DNA from: Psychrobacter sp. 4Dc
GTDB lineage: Bacteria > Pseudomonadota > Gammaproteobacteria > Pseudomonadales > Moraxellaceae
Direction: 5' to 3'
NCBI RefSeq assembly: GCF_002836715.1
Contig: NZ_PJAT01000085.1
Span: 34,366-98,365 of the forward strand
DNA: 64,000 nt
Below the pieces are notes generated by a model, which saw only the letters and a list, made by a program, of their open reading frames with translations, was not told where the DNA came from and ran no database searches. This document shows, one piece after another, positions 1 through 9,457 of the stretch; position 1 is the stretch's first letter; each line of letters opens with the position of its first letter. A program made the position numbers and the translations under genes.

Positions 1-104
1 GGGCATGAATTAGCACTGTTTTTAAGCTCAGTACGGCTTAATTACACATCACTTTGAGCACTAAAACCTAATCTTTTGACTTATTAAGTATAAAAAACCA
101 CTTG

Positions 105-131
105 TAATTATGCTCAAAATGAGCATAATTA
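105..131. promoter_or_regulatory. Perfect inverted repeat upstream of nadA (putative operator)
   Basis: Twelve-base arms (TAATTATGCTCA and its exact complement) flank a three-base AAA centre. The site lies 84 bases before the nadA start. It has no T-run after it, so an intrinsic terminator is less likely than a dimeric repressor site. Control of nadAB by a NAD-responsive repressor is known in other bacteria; the regulator here is not identified. Confidence 0.5.
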
Positions 132-215
132 AGACAACTTATAAATTTATTATGTCCAATTACCTATTTTTTAGCTCATACATTTATCGTTATTGCACCA
201 ACAAAGGCTGCCATT

Positions 216-1355
216 ATGAAAAAATATCCTTACGACGCACCTATCATGAGTACAGACAATCGCATCGCCACTCAGATGAACATTGAATATGCCAAGGCTA
301 AAATGCCAGCAAACTTGCCTCGCGCTGAACGCATCGTGGTTGAAGAAAATATCAAGCAGCTGCTGAAAGAGAATAATGCCGTACTGGTAGCACATTACTA
401 TGTCGACCCTTTTATCCAAGACTTGGCATTGGCAACCGGTGGCTGCGTCGGTGACTCACTTGAAATGGCACGCTTTGGACAAGCTCATAGCGCCCAAACA
501 TTGGTCGTCGCTGGTGTGCGCTTTATGGGTGAATCGGCAAAAATATTGAGCATGGAAAAGACCGTCCTCATGCCAGATTTAGAAGCCGAATGCTCGCTCG
601 ATTTAGGCTGTCCTGCTGACGAGTTTTCAGCATTTTGTGATGCCCATCCTGAGCGTACTGTTGTCGTCTACGCCAATACCAGCGCCGCAGTAAAAGCGAG
701 AGCTGATTGGGTAGTGACCTCATCTGTCGGTATCGACATCGTTCGTCATTTACATGCCCAAGGTGAGCCGATTATTTGGGGACCTGACCGTCATTTGGGT
801 AAATATATCGCTCGTGAGACTGGCGCAGACATGTTGCTCTGGCAAGGGTCTTGTTTGGTACATAACGAATTTAAAGCCACTGAACTCCTGCAATTAAAAC
901 AGGAGCACCCAGAGGCCAAAGTCTTGGTACATCCTGAGTCACCTGATAGCGTGGTGGCACTCGCTGATGTGGTCGGCTCGACTAGCAAACTTTTGCAATC
1001 AACGTATGAGGTGGATGCTGATACCTTTATCGTCGCTACTGATTTGGGTATATTGCACGAGATGCAAAAACGCTCACCAAACAAGCGATTCTTGGCCGCA
1101 CCAACTGCTGGTGAGAGTGCAAGCTGTAAGAGCTGTGCGTTTTGTCCTTGGATGGCCATGAACGGTCTAAAAGGGATTGAACAGTGCTTAACCAATCAAA
1201 GCGGTGAAGTGCTAATGACACCTGAGCTAGCAGTAGCAGCTAAGAAACCTTTACAACGGATGCTCGATTTTGCTGAAGTACAAAAGCAACGCGTGGCCGC
1301 TAGTGGCGACATTGTAAAAGACCGTACACTGTTTGCTAACGTTGGGGCAGCCTAG
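216..1355 (+). CDS. nadA: Quinolinate synthase NadA
   Basis: Condenses iminoaspartate with dihydroxyacetone phosphate to quinolinate in de novo NAD synthesis, using a [4Fe-4S] cluster in the cytoplasm. The 379-residue protein carries the family cysteine sites: the LDLGCP segment near residue 131, the GSCLVHNEF segment, and the C-terminal [13 protein letters not shown] motif. Length is near the family norm of about 350, with a short N-terminal extension. The ATG at 216 has a weak AAAGG upstream; an in-frame ATG at 246 is the alternative start. The stop codon is followed one base later by an in-frame nadB ATG, so the two genes are very probably one transcript. Confidence 0.96.
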   Translation: MKKYPYDAPIMSTDNRIATQMNIEYAKAKMPANLPRAERIVVEENIKQLLKENNAVLVAHYYVDPFIQDLALATGGCVGDSLEMARFGQAHSAQTLVVAGVRFMGESAKILSMEKTVLMPDLEAECSLDLGCPADEFSAFCDAHPERTVVVYANTSAAVKARADWVVTSSVGIDIVRHLHAQGEPIIWGPDRHLGKYIARETGADMLLWQGSCLVHNEFKATELLQLKQEHPEAKVLVHPESPDSVVALADVVGSTSKLLQSTYEVDADTFIVATDLGILHEMQKRSPNKRFLAAPTAGESASCKSCAFCPWMAMNGLKGIEQCLTNQSGEVLMTPELAVAAKKPLQRMLDFAEVQKQRVAASGDIVKDRTLFANVGAA

Positions 1356-1425
1356 CATGAGTCAGTCGCATTCAGTTGATCGTTCCAGCACCACTCGCTA
1401 TATAAATAACAGGAGCAGCAGTGAT

Positions 1426-3336
1426 ATGAGTCATATTATAAAAACTGATGTTTTTATTATTGGAGCTGGTCTGGCAGGTTTGAGCACCGCGCTATCTCTG
1501 CCGAAATCGCTGAATATCACTGTTTTAAGCAAAGCGGCACTTGAAGTGTGCTCAAGTCATTACGCTCAAGGTGGTATCGCAGCTAGCTTAGACAAAGCAG
1601 ACTCTGTGACTGAGCATGTCGCTGATACTTTAATCGCTGGCGCAGGATTGTGTGCGATGGACAATACTGCCCGTATCTTGGGTGCAGGACAGCAAGCGGT
1701 GCAGTGGCTATGCGAGCAAGGTGTGCCATTTACTCAATCTACTTTAACTAAAAAAATTGATAATACACCTGATTTTGCAGTCTTAAAAACCAGTGACTTA
1801 CACTTGACCAAAGAAGGCGGTCATGGCTGTAGACGTGTGGCTCATGCGGATGATGCAACGGGTCGGCACGTGATGGACGCATTAAACATCAAAGCACAGA
1901 CTGCCGCCAATATCACTATCTTGCCTTATCATGAAGCATTAGAGTTACTGACCTCACCTATGATTAGCAGCTCTTCTTTTAGCATAAACGATAGCGAGAT
2001 TAGACATTGCCGAGGGGCGCTGGTCTTTGATCATATCAATGAGCGTCAACTCATCATTCATAGTTCAGCTGTCGTACTCGCTAGTGGTGGCTTGGGTCAA
2101 CTATTTAAGCGTGCCAGCGCACCTAACGTCTGTGTTGGTGATGGCATCATGATGGCATGGCAAGCAGGCTGTCGCTTGGCAAATTTAGAATTTATTCAAT
2201 TTCACCCAACGGGTCTGGCATTAGATGACAGCAGCTTTTTGATATCTGAAGCATTACGCGGTGAAGGTGGACGACTGTATTGTCCGCAGACTGGCGCGCG
2301 CTTTATGTTAGATATTGATGAGCGCGCTGAATTGGCGCCACGCGATATCGTCGCTCGAGCAATAGCCAATCAGATTAGTAGTAACGGACTTGGCTATGTT
2401 CACCTTGATGTCAGTCACTTGCCAGCTGCATTCATACAAGCGCATTTCCCGCAGATTTATCAGACGCTGCTAGCACTCGGCATAGATATGACCACAGACC
2501 CTATTCCGGTCGCTCCGACTGCCCATTATAGTTGTGGCGGCGTGGTGACTGATGCCAATGGATTGACCGATATTGCAGGGCTGTATGCAGCAGGTGAAGT
2601 TGCTTATACAGGGCTGCATGGAGCCAACCGCTTAGCAAGCAATTCATTGTTGGAGTGTGTGGTGGTTGGTCGCAACATCGCCGCCAACTTACCTCATTAC
2701 TTAATAAAATTGGAACGCTTAAAGAACTTAGAAGCTTTAGAGAAAACGGCTGAAGTTTTAGAAAAAATGGCACAGCCACATACGACTGCCTATTATGGAC
2801 TACATCAGTTAGCTGCCGGTATTTGGCAATATCCGACATTAGAAAACACTCAATTTGTCATCTTGCCATCTTCCAAGCAGTCATCACTCCCAGCTTATAA
2901 GGCTGATAAAGCATTTCATTCTGACGTAGATATTGCAGAGATAACTATAGCGTTGAAAGCTCTTTTGACAGCCAATATGGGCATCACACGTAGCGATGAA
3001 AAATTAGAGCAAGCATTGCGACAAATTGAGCAGTGGCAAGAGTCAATCGAACATACTGAGATCATGCTATCTGATACGAGCAGTAGAACTCCTACTACTA
3101 ACAGTGAGCTTGCCATTTTTCAATTGGTGAGGCAATTAGCGTTAGCAACGATGATTGTTCAATCGGCTTATCAGCGCTTTGAGAGTCGCGGTGGGCATTA
3201 TCGTGAGGATTATCCTAACTTAGCTGAAACGCCTTTAACCAGTATCATTTTGCCACGGAGAAACGCTACGCTTGGTTCCATGAATCGCATTACAGAAAAC
3301 GAGCGGCTACCAATACTTGTTACTGACCATATTTAA
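1426..3336 (+). CDS. nadB: L-aspartate oxidase NadB
   Basis: FAD enzyme that oxidises L-aspartate to iminoaspartate, the substrate of NadA. The N-terminus has the dinucleotide motif IIGAGLAGLS at residues 11-20. It is followed by SHYAQGGIA, HADDATGRH, FIQFHPTGLAL, SEALRGEGG and the C-terminal GLHGANRLASNSLLE, all typical of the succinate dehydrogenase/fumarate reductase flavoprotein fold. I chose ATG 1426 because AGGAG lies ten bases upstream and the FAD motif starts right after; in-frame starts at 1357 and 1333 would add residues not seen in the family. At 636 residues it is longer than the usual 540, mostly through a C-terminal insert around residues 430-560. Confidence 0.95.
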   Translation: MSHIIKTDVFIIGAGLAGLSTALSLPKSLNITVLSKAALEVCSSHYAQGGIAASLDKADSVTEHVADTLIAGAGLCAMDNTARILGAGQQAVQWLCEQGVPFTQSTLTKKIDNTPDFAVLKTSDLHLTKEGGHGCRRVAHADDATGRHVMDALNIKAQTAANITILPYHEALELLTSPMISSSSFSINDSEIRHCRGALVFDHINERQLIIHSSAVVLASGGLGQLFKRASAPNVCVGDGIMMAWQAGCRLANLEFIQFHPTGLALDDSSFLISEALRGEGGRLYCPQTGARFMLDIDERAELAPRDIVARAIANQISSNGLGYVHLDVSHLPAAFIQAHFPQIYQTLLALGIDMTTDPIPVAPTAHYSCGGVVTDANGLTDIAGLYAAGEVAYTGLHGANRLASNSLLECVVVGRNIAANLPHYLIKLERLKNLEALEKTAEVLEKMAQPHTTAYYGLHQLAAGIWQYPTLENTQFVILPSSKQSSLPAYKADKAFHSDVDIAEITIALKALLTANMGITRSDEKLEQALRQIEQWQESIEHTEIMLSDTSSRTPTTNSELAIFQLVRQLALATMIVQSAYQRFESRGGHYREDYPNLAETPLTSIILPRRNATLGSMNRITENERLPILVTDHI

Positions 3337-3463
3337 ACCTACGACAGATAACAGATAATAGCCAAACCCATCAAGAGGATATCTAACACTATAGTTAAAG
3401 AAGCATTTAAGCTATCATTATGGATAGGCTTAAAATATTACTTCTTCTTTGAGTGTCCACGGT

Positions 3464-4357
3464 ATGGCTTCTGATATTGTGTTTGTGATTGCCCTGATGA
3501 TAATTGTCAGCTTGGCTTGGAGTATGCTTGCCGTACCTCGTCTGCGCAAACGCTTGCCAAAAATCTACTTGATAGCCCGCTCGTGGTGGTTGATGCTCGC
3601 CGCGCTCTGCACTTGCTATGTGATTGCAAAAATAACGAACGATACGCAAGGTTCTCATTCGCAAGTATATCCCTATCAATGGCTGCTCATTTTATTCTTT
3701 ATATTAATTGGTATACGCGGCAGCTACGAGATTAAACGCCTATGGTGTTTACGCAGTAAAGCCGTACTCATTAATAAACTCCAAGCGCAAGGCTTACAGC
3801 CAAATACTTCCCTACTAGCGAAAACCTCTCTCAATCTGACTCAACACTATACGCGGCTCAATTCCTTAGATCTGCTACTGAGTGTTGCATTCATCTCACT
3901 CATCATTAGCCTTATTGTCTTGCAGCAATTGACCTGGCAACGCGAACAATATGGCGTTTTACTCTTCGTATTATTTGCCAGTCAGTTCAACGATATTGCT
4001 CAATATCTATGTGGAAGACTGCTTGGACGTAAGCTGTTTAAACGAGGTCTAGCGCCGACTATTAGCCCGAATAAAAGCATTGAAGGTGCTATCTTTGGCA
4101 GTTTAGTTGCGGCAATGTTGGCAGCAGTATTAGGTTTTTGGCTCACCCCTTTTGATTGGTGGGTCTGTCTATTAGCTACCTATGGCTTGGCTGTAAGCGG
4201 TATATTTGGAGACTTGTTGGAATCAGCATTTAAGCGTCAACATGGGGTGAAAGACACCGGAACGATGCTCGCTGGTCATGGTGGGGTATTAGATCGGATA
4301 GACAGTTTGCTGATTGGAGTGCCAGTATTTACCCTACTGTACTGGTTATTTGGTTAA
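3464..4357 (+). CDS. CdsA/YnbB-like phosphatidate cytidylyltransferase
   Basis: Predicted inner-membrane enzyme making CDP-diacylglycerol-type intermediates from CTP and phosphatidate. Several hydrophobic segments are visible, and the C-terminus holds the CdsA signature: [11 protein letters not shown], then [11 protein letters not shown]. The ATG at 3464 gives 297 residues, close to E. coli YnbB; a TTG at 3449 is a possible earlier start. It faces, tail to tail, a minus-strand operon that includes a CDP-alcohol phosphotransferase fusion. That partnership recalls E. coli ynbA-ynbB-ynbC. A housekeeping cdsA would normally sit with lpxA-fabZ or uppS-dxr genes, which are absent here, so this is probably a second, specialised cytidylyltransferase. 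Confidence 0.85.
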   Translation: MASDIVFVIALMIIVSLAWSMLAVPRLRKRLPKIYLIARSWWLMLAALCTCYVIAKITNDTQGSHSQVYPYQWLLILFFILIGIRGSYEIKRLWCLRSKAVLINKLQAQGLQPNTSLLAKTSLNLTQHYTRLNSLDLLLSVAFISLIISLIVLQQLTWQREQYGVLLFVLFASQFNDIAQYLCGRLLGRKLFKRGLAPTISPNKSIEGAIFGSLVAAMLAAVLGFWLTPFDWWVCLLATYGLAVSGIFGDLLESAFKRQHGVKDTGTMLAGHGGVLDRIDSLLIGVPVFTLLYWLFG

Positions 4358-4387
4358 ATACAATCAAAGCACAGATAGCATAGTCAT

Positions 4388-5212
4388 CTATGCTTTATCT
4401 AGTTTACTGCGCAATATCCAATTGAGCACAGGCTTTGGTAAATGGTTTAAAACACTTGTGATATAGCGCATCGAGCGTGGAAATATCGCCAGCTCTACAT
4501 CATCGTCAATCGCTTGCATAATATGATCAACCGCCGCTTGCGTGCTCATGATAAATGGCTTATGGCTAGCATCGCCATCGTTTAAATCACGCAATGCTTG
4601 AGTATTGATATAGCCTGAAGCAATACAGTTCACTTGGATGTTGTAAGGCGCAAGTGCTGCTCGATAAGCGCTAGCCGTAGCAATCATTGCACGTTTGCTT
4701 TTTGCATAAAGGCTAGCATAAGGATAATCCATCGTACCTGCGATAGAGGCAATACAGATGAGGCTAGTTCTGTCACTTCCAGTCAAATCCAACGCCTGAT
4801 GTGATTGTTTTAACTGCTGCTTTAACTGATCACTTGCCCATCTAAAAACCTGCTCAAATGCCTGTAAATTAATTGCTAGCATTTGGTCGCTATCTGCTTG
4901 ATTTAAGTGATGGATACGCTCATTGGTATAGCTACCAGCACTATAGATCAGCCTTTGAAATGGAATACCTGACAAATTGTCTAATAACGTTTGCGTTTGA
5001 TTTGGTTCAGTTAAATCACACACATAAGTTACGATAGCAGGATGCTGGCTATTGATATCGGCTATCTTTGCTGCGCTACTACCAACAACGCTCACCTGCC
5101 AGCCAAGCATCTGATGATGCAACGCCAATGCCAAGCCAATGCCACTCGTACCACCAACGATAATAATATGCGGCGCATGGTTTCTAGTGATACCTTTTGC
5201 GATGTTTTTCAT
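4388..5212 (-). CDS. Short-chain dehydrogenase/reductase (SDR)
   Basis: Cytoplasmic NAD(P)-dependent oxidoreductase of the classical SDR fold, 274 residues. Visible are the glycine-rich cofactor loop GGTSGIG at residues 20-26, a SAG motif at 91-93 (NAG in most members), the catalytic serine in CIASIAG (Ser156), and the Tyr-x3-Lys pair YAKSK (Tyr169, Lys173). Its ATG overlaps the stop of the upstream patatin-like gene by four bases (ATGA), so translation is coupled and it is the last gene of the lipid-type operon. The substrate is unknown; reduction of a keto or aldehyde group on a lipid precursor is an inference from context only. Confidence 0.9.
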   Translation of the reverse strand: MKNIAKGITRNHAPHIIIVGGTSGIGLALALHHQMLGWQVSVVGSSAAKIADINSQHPAIVTYVCDLTEPNQTQTLLDNLSGIPFQRLIYSAGSYTNERIHHLNQADSDQMLAINLQAFEQVFRWASDQLKQQLKQSHQALDLTGSDRTSLICIASIAGTMDYPYASLYAKSKRAMIATASAYRAALAPYNIQVNCIASGYINTQALRDLNDGDASHKPFIMSTQAAVDHIMQAIDDDVELAIFPRSMRYITSVLNHLPKPVLNWILRSKLDKA

Positions 5213-6402
5213 AATTTATGTTGCTGTATATAGTTGACCGTACGCTGATAGCCATATTGCCATTGCGCCTGCATTTGCTGCACAAAACCGTCATAGTCGC
5301 TGTGTATTAGCTCAACAGTCATTTGCTTTAGGTTAAACCGCTTTTGCACATTTTGACCTGCTAACTGCTGTTCATTATCGGCAAATGGTAACCAATGTAG
5401 CTGACGGTTTTTATTAATGGTTTCAGTGAGCGCCGACACACTGACTGGTTGATAACTGTGTACTGCTGCCAAGCGCTCATTGGGATCAAAACCAAAAACA
5501 CGCTGAATCGCGGGAGCAGCTAGCCATGCGTCATAACCTGCCTTGGTCTCTGCAAATACGCTGTCGCCCAACTGACAGGCTAGCTCAATCGGTGTCAGAT
5601 TGATCACACCTCCCAAGCACCAGCCAAGCTCTGTGATATGTGTTGGCGGTAGATAGTACATGTCAGCCATAGAAGCGCGGATCACTGGGGCAAAATCCCA
5701 TTGCGTCTGCACCTTTACAGAAGGGTGTATGCGTCCGTTTGCGAATGTGTGCGCCGGTGATGTCATTTGCCCGTCGGCCAGACCTGATGCGAAATTTGGC
5801 AAATTTGCTAAGCACGGCGGCGCAAATAACAACTCTTGCAGTGTGGTTTTTTCATTATATAAGCCATCAGTAGATGCTTGATACAATCGACTGGCAATGA
5901 TAGCTATCTCTGGCGTTGTTTTATCAGCAGCGCTACCATTATCACTAACAGCAAACCTCGACAGCTCATCTAGCCAGTACTGCTCGTTATCAATACGAAA
6001 CATTGCCAACTGCTGTAGCTCATTTAACAGTCGCTCGTAGCTGTCTGCTTGCCGTTGGCCTTGTCCGTTATCCCTTTGCTTTGATAACCGCCAACGTTTG
6101 AGTGCATGGGTCATATAACGCAGCTTTAGACGTTTATTGGCTTCATCTGGCGCGACATGTCTGATGGCAGTGATGACACGATACAACTCACGACTACACA
6201 TCAGCGCTTGCAAATCCTTGGGGTCAGGCGCAAGTTGTACTAAGTAAGCAGACAAACTACCACCGCAAGTACCAACGATAATGTCTGGCGTCAAATCATG
6301 CGCTGCTAGGGCTGCATAACTGCCCAAATAGTAACCAAAGCGTGAGCCGCCCCCTGAAAACAGCTGAACACGCTCATAAGGTTTAACCTGCTCATTGTTC
6401 AT
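5209..6402 (-). CDS. Patatin-like protein with substituted catalytic residues
   Basis: A 397-residue protein with the patatin layout: glycine-rich oxyanion loop SGGGSRFGYYLG at residues 16-27, a nucleophile-elbow position GTCGGSL at 44-50, and a C-terminal segment LGGVINLTPIELA at 263-275 aligned with the usual DGG...PxE motif. Patatins use Ser in GxSxG and Asp in DG[GA]; here these positions are Cys46 (codon TGC) and Leu263. It may therefore be a cysteine-based acyltransferase or hydrolase, or a non-catalytic lipid-binding homologue. It starts three bases after the upstream fusion gene and overlaps the downstream SDR gene by four. No signal peptide is seen. Confidence 0.8.
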   Translation of the reverse strand: MNNEQVKPYERVQLFSGGGSRFGYYLGSYAALAAHDLTPDIIVGTCGGSLSAYLVQLAPDPKDLQALMCSRELYRVITAIRHVAPDEANKRLKLRYMTHALKRWRLSKQRDNGQGQRQADSYERLLNELQQLAMFRIDNEQYWLDELSRFAVSDNGSAADKTTPEIAIIASRLYQASTDGLYNEKTTLQELLFAPPCLANLPNFASGLADGQMTSPAHTFANGRIHPSVKVQTQWDFAPVIRASMADMYYLPPTHITELGWCLGGVINLTPIELACQLGDSVFAETKAGYDAWLAAPAIQRVFGFDPNERLAAVHSYQPVSVSALTETINKNRQLHWLPFADNEQQLAGQNVQKRFNLKQMTVELIHSDYDGFVQQMQAQWQYGYQRTVNYIQQHKL

Positions 6403-6405
6403 CTA

Positions 6406-9192
6406 TCACTCGTCATCAGTTGATACAGTTTTAATCGCTAACGAAACAGTAAATATCCCAAAGCGATCGATACGCATCGTGACTTTCTTAAAGCCTGCAC
6501 GCTCAACCAGTTGGTCCATTTCTGCTTGCGAACGACAACGCATCACCCAACTATTACCACGGTGATTGTTTAATGTTTTACTAATAAATTCCTGCTCAGG
6601 GTGCCACGGTTGGTTGGTATAAATCAGATAACCGCCCGATTTTAAACTGTTATAAATACCAGCCAATGCCGTCGCCGGTAGCGCATTATCAGAGAACAAT
6701 TCAAATAACCCAGAAGCAATAGCAAGATCTGCTTTTTTAGTATCGGTACTAGTATCATTCGTATCTGCATCAATATAACTGGCAGGATCAAAGGCATCCT
6801 TTTGACTGGTCATTACTCGATTGCTTATGGCTAAATGCTCTGCCTTTGCTTGCAATGCTTGGATATTATGCATCTCATAATCACGCAACTCAGCATGCAA
6901 ATCTGCAAACTCTGTTAGCAGATCAAATGCATAAAAACCATGTCCACTAGCGATATCTAACAGTTTTGGTTGGTATGATTTATTGCTGCTTTGGTTTTTA
7001 TCTTCGATATCTACAAGTGCTAAACGTGCCAACTCCAATATATGCTCACGGCGAATACGAATACCTTGCCAGCCGATATTGTTTAAATAAAACCTATCAA
7101 CTGCTTGTCCAAATTTGTTCTGACCGCTAGGCTTGTTGTAATAGATATGATCTAGCGAATGACCAGAATCAAATCCATGCTCGAGCCCTGTCGCAATCGC
7201 ATCGCTGACGTGACCAAATTTCTGCATCACAAAACGGGTAATGGCAAAACTTGGATTAAATGGTTTAATCGCTAAGCGGTCTACCTTGTCTTTACTGGCA
7301 CTATTAAGATGAGCGGTACTCAAATCAGGTGCTTGGACGTGTGTGCTAAATACTTGCTCAGCAAACTCAATGCAGTCGGCAAATACATCAGCTTTATTGG
7401 TCTCATGAAAAATTGCATGATAGCTGTCTGGATACAACTGCCAACGTTTAATCGGTGTGTTAATCGCTTCATAAAACGCGCGTTCAGCCTGCTTATCGAC
7501 CACATAATCCTTACCTGCACATAAAACAAACGTCGGTACAGTGATAGCCCCTGCATCGTCGAGCAAGCGTTGACCCGTCGCATGCGTATCAATGAGTAAG
7601 TCGGTCGAGATACTGTTGGATATTAACGGATCAGCATTATAGGCTTGCTGCGCGTCTTTATCATGGGTCAATACTTGTGCTTTAACATAGCTGCTGACAC
7701 GGGACATCAGACCCAGCGTACGTGCCACTTTTAGTGACGGTATGGCAAAGGGCATGTACAAGCGAATACTGAGCGCAGGCGTGCCAAGTACCATGCCGCG
7801 TATATTTGGCGCATAATCATGTACCCATGCTGCTGCCAACACTGCGCCGATACTGCTAGCGACAATCAGTGTATCTTCGATAGCAATGCCTGTTTGCCCA
7901 ATCACCAGTTGTACAAAACCCTCTAAATCTCGCTCAAGCTCGGTAACGCTCTCAGCATGATCTTTGATACCCCCTGAGCGCCCATTGCCGCGCGCATCCC
8001 AAGCAAACACTTGATAGCCAGCTGTTGCAAACTGCTCTCCTAGCTCTACCAATCGTCCGGAATGCTCATGCCCTCGGTGTAATAAGATAACTTGGCGCAA
8101 CGGTTGGTTGGCTTGCTTGATAGCTAATTTTTTCATGTCTTCTAAAGGCGTTGTTAGCCAATAGCGATAATAAATAGCTGTGCCGTCGTAAGCGTTATAA
8201 CAGCTTTCACCATTGATGGTTTCAGATGCAGGTAAGTCAAAACCCGTATCATTTTTTGCGATTGTTTTTTGATCACGGCGTTGATCATTAGGTTGATCGT
8301 TGCTAGGTATGACAGGCATCGTATTGGACTCCGAAAAGGAATTTTGAATAGCAGAATTTGATACTGACACATTCAATATTGGAACATTGAATAGAGAACT
8401 ATCGCGGGCTAGCTTATTAAGCTTACTAGGCTCAGTATGATGACCAATGACAGAAACAGTTTTATCTGACCGCAGCTGAGGTGGGTTACGCATCAAGTAT
8501 AACTCTGCCATATAACGTAGTCGATTGAGACAAGTCTTTAATAACATCATCTCTGTTAGTATAAATAATTGACTCATTCTGATAGCAGGTAAAGCCACCT
8601 GCGTTTTAATACCTACTGGCGCTTTGGCCCTAATACCCATAAAGGCACCAAGCACCCCTAGTATGAAGGCGCGATCGCTTTTGCCTAAAGGCCCTTGGTT
8701 AGCACGAACACCTAACATGGTATTACTAGTAACGCCTAACAGCTCGGTGCCTATACTAAGGGCGATGAGAGCAGTGATATGATGCTGAGAAGTTGATATA
8801 TTCGTTGGCAAATTAACTATTAACGTTTGCCGTTCTTTATTATTGATATGATGGGTCAGAATATGAGGACTCAAGCTCGCTAATAGCGCCGTATCGGCAA
8901 CCATATCACCTACCTCGTTTAACACTGCTCCTAGCCTTGAGGCCTGTCCATGTTCACGCGCCATCATGCCGTCGATAGCATTGAGTGCCATACGTCCAAA
9001 CAATGATGAAGGCAATAAAAGCCACAGCCTCTGCTGTTCAGCTGCTGGTTTGGCAATGATATAAGCAGTACCGATACTTAATAAAACAGCGGATACCGTC
9101 ACTTGGTTAGCGGTAATATTTTGCTCAACCAGCGTATTGCTTATCGGACGTAATTGATTTTGAAACTGAGTTTTGAGCTGATATAGCGACAT
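6406..9192 (-). CDS. CDP-alcohol phosphotransferase / alpha-beta hydrolase / methyltransferase fusion (YnbA-YnbC-like)
   Basis: A 928-residue three-domain protein. Residues 1 to about 235 form a membrane CDP-alcohol phosphotransferase domain with DGMMAR at 74-79. A polar linker (about 240-330) leads to an alpha/beta hydrolase domain with VILLHRGHEHSG, nucleophile elbow ASSIG (Ser447), acid AGKDYVVD (Asp562) and His592. The C-terminal part (about 690-925) is a class I SAM methyltransferase with motif I LLDIASGHG near 744. In E. coli, YnbA carries the first domain and YnbC the other two; here they are fused. I used ATG 9192; a TTG at 9204 is in frame. First gene of a tight operon with the patatin-like and SDR genes. 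It probably builds and modifies a phospholipid head group; the product is unknown. Confidence 0.85.
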   Translation of the reverse strand: MSLYQLKTQFQNQLRPISNTLVEQNITANQVTVSAVLLSIGTAYIIAKPAAEQQRLWLLLPSSLFGRMALNAIDGMMAREHGQASRLGAVLNEVGDMVADTALLASLSPHILTHHINNKERQTLIVNLPTNISTSQHHITALIALSIGTELLGVTSNTMLGVRANQGPLGKSDRAFILGVLGAFMGIRAKAPVGIKTQVALPAIRMSQLFILTEMMLLKTCLNRLRYMAELYLMRNPPQLRSDKTVSVIGHHTEPSKLNKLARDSSLFNVPILNVSVSNSAIQNSFSESNTMPVIPSNDQPNDQRRDQKTIAKNDTGFDLPASETINGESCYNAYDGTAIYYRYWLTTPLEDMKKLAIKQANQPLRQVILLHRGHEHSGRLVELGEQFATAGYQVFAWDARGNGRSGGIKDHAESVTELERDLEGFVQLVIGQTGIAIEDTLIVASSIGAVLAAAWVHDYAPNIRGMVLGTPALSIRLYMPFAIPSLKVARTLGLMSRVSSYVKAQVLTHDKDAQQAYNADPLISNSISTDLLIDTHATGQRLLDDAGAITVPTFVLCAGKDYVVDKQAERAFYEAINTPIKRWQLYPDSYHAIFHETNKADVFADCIEFAEQVFSTHVQAPDLSTAHLNSASKDKVDRLAIKPFNPSFAITRFVMQKFGHVSDAIATGLEHGFDSGHSLDHIYYNKPSGQNKFGQAVDRFYLNNIGWQGIRIRREHILELARLALVDIEDKNQSSNKSYQPKLLDIASGHGFYAFDLLTEFADLHAELRDYEMHNIQALQAKAEHLAISNRVMTSQKDAFDPASYIDADTNDTSTDTKKADLAIASGLFELFSDNALPATALAGIYNSLKSGGYLIYTNQPWHPEQEFISKTLNNHRGNSWVMRCRSQAEMDQLVERAGFKKVTMRIDRFGIFTVSLAIKTVSTDDE

Positions 9193-9457
9193 GAGTCTAG
9201 CCAAATATTTTCAGTACTTTACTGTAGCAACAAAAGTTTGTAAGGTAAAGAATTACAAAGCGCTCAAAAACGTTCAAACATTTTGAAAAAGATATTTATT
9301 AACATCATTATAATCGTCCAGTTTTTTCTATTTTAATTAACAACGACCAATGATTTGCACTAAATCTTAGTGGCTCATATCAGTATTACTAACCTTATAT
9401 GGTACAATCTTCAGCTTCTTAAAAACGCCTTATTAAAAATGCTGCGAGCCCTTTATC

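Noticed and set aside
7309..7592. Open frames on both strands inside the fusion gene
   Set aside because: They are out-of-frame shadows of the long coding region, with no start signals or known domains.
3464..9192. Antiphage defence system suggested by patatin, SDR and methyltransferase domains
   Set aside because: No sensor or nucleotide-signalling gene is present, composition is like the core genome, and the CdsA and CDP-alcohol phosphotransferase genes point to lipid synthesis.
9300..9457. Lysine riboswitch before lysO
   Set aside because: The leader is too short and lacks the long paired regions of that riboswitch class.
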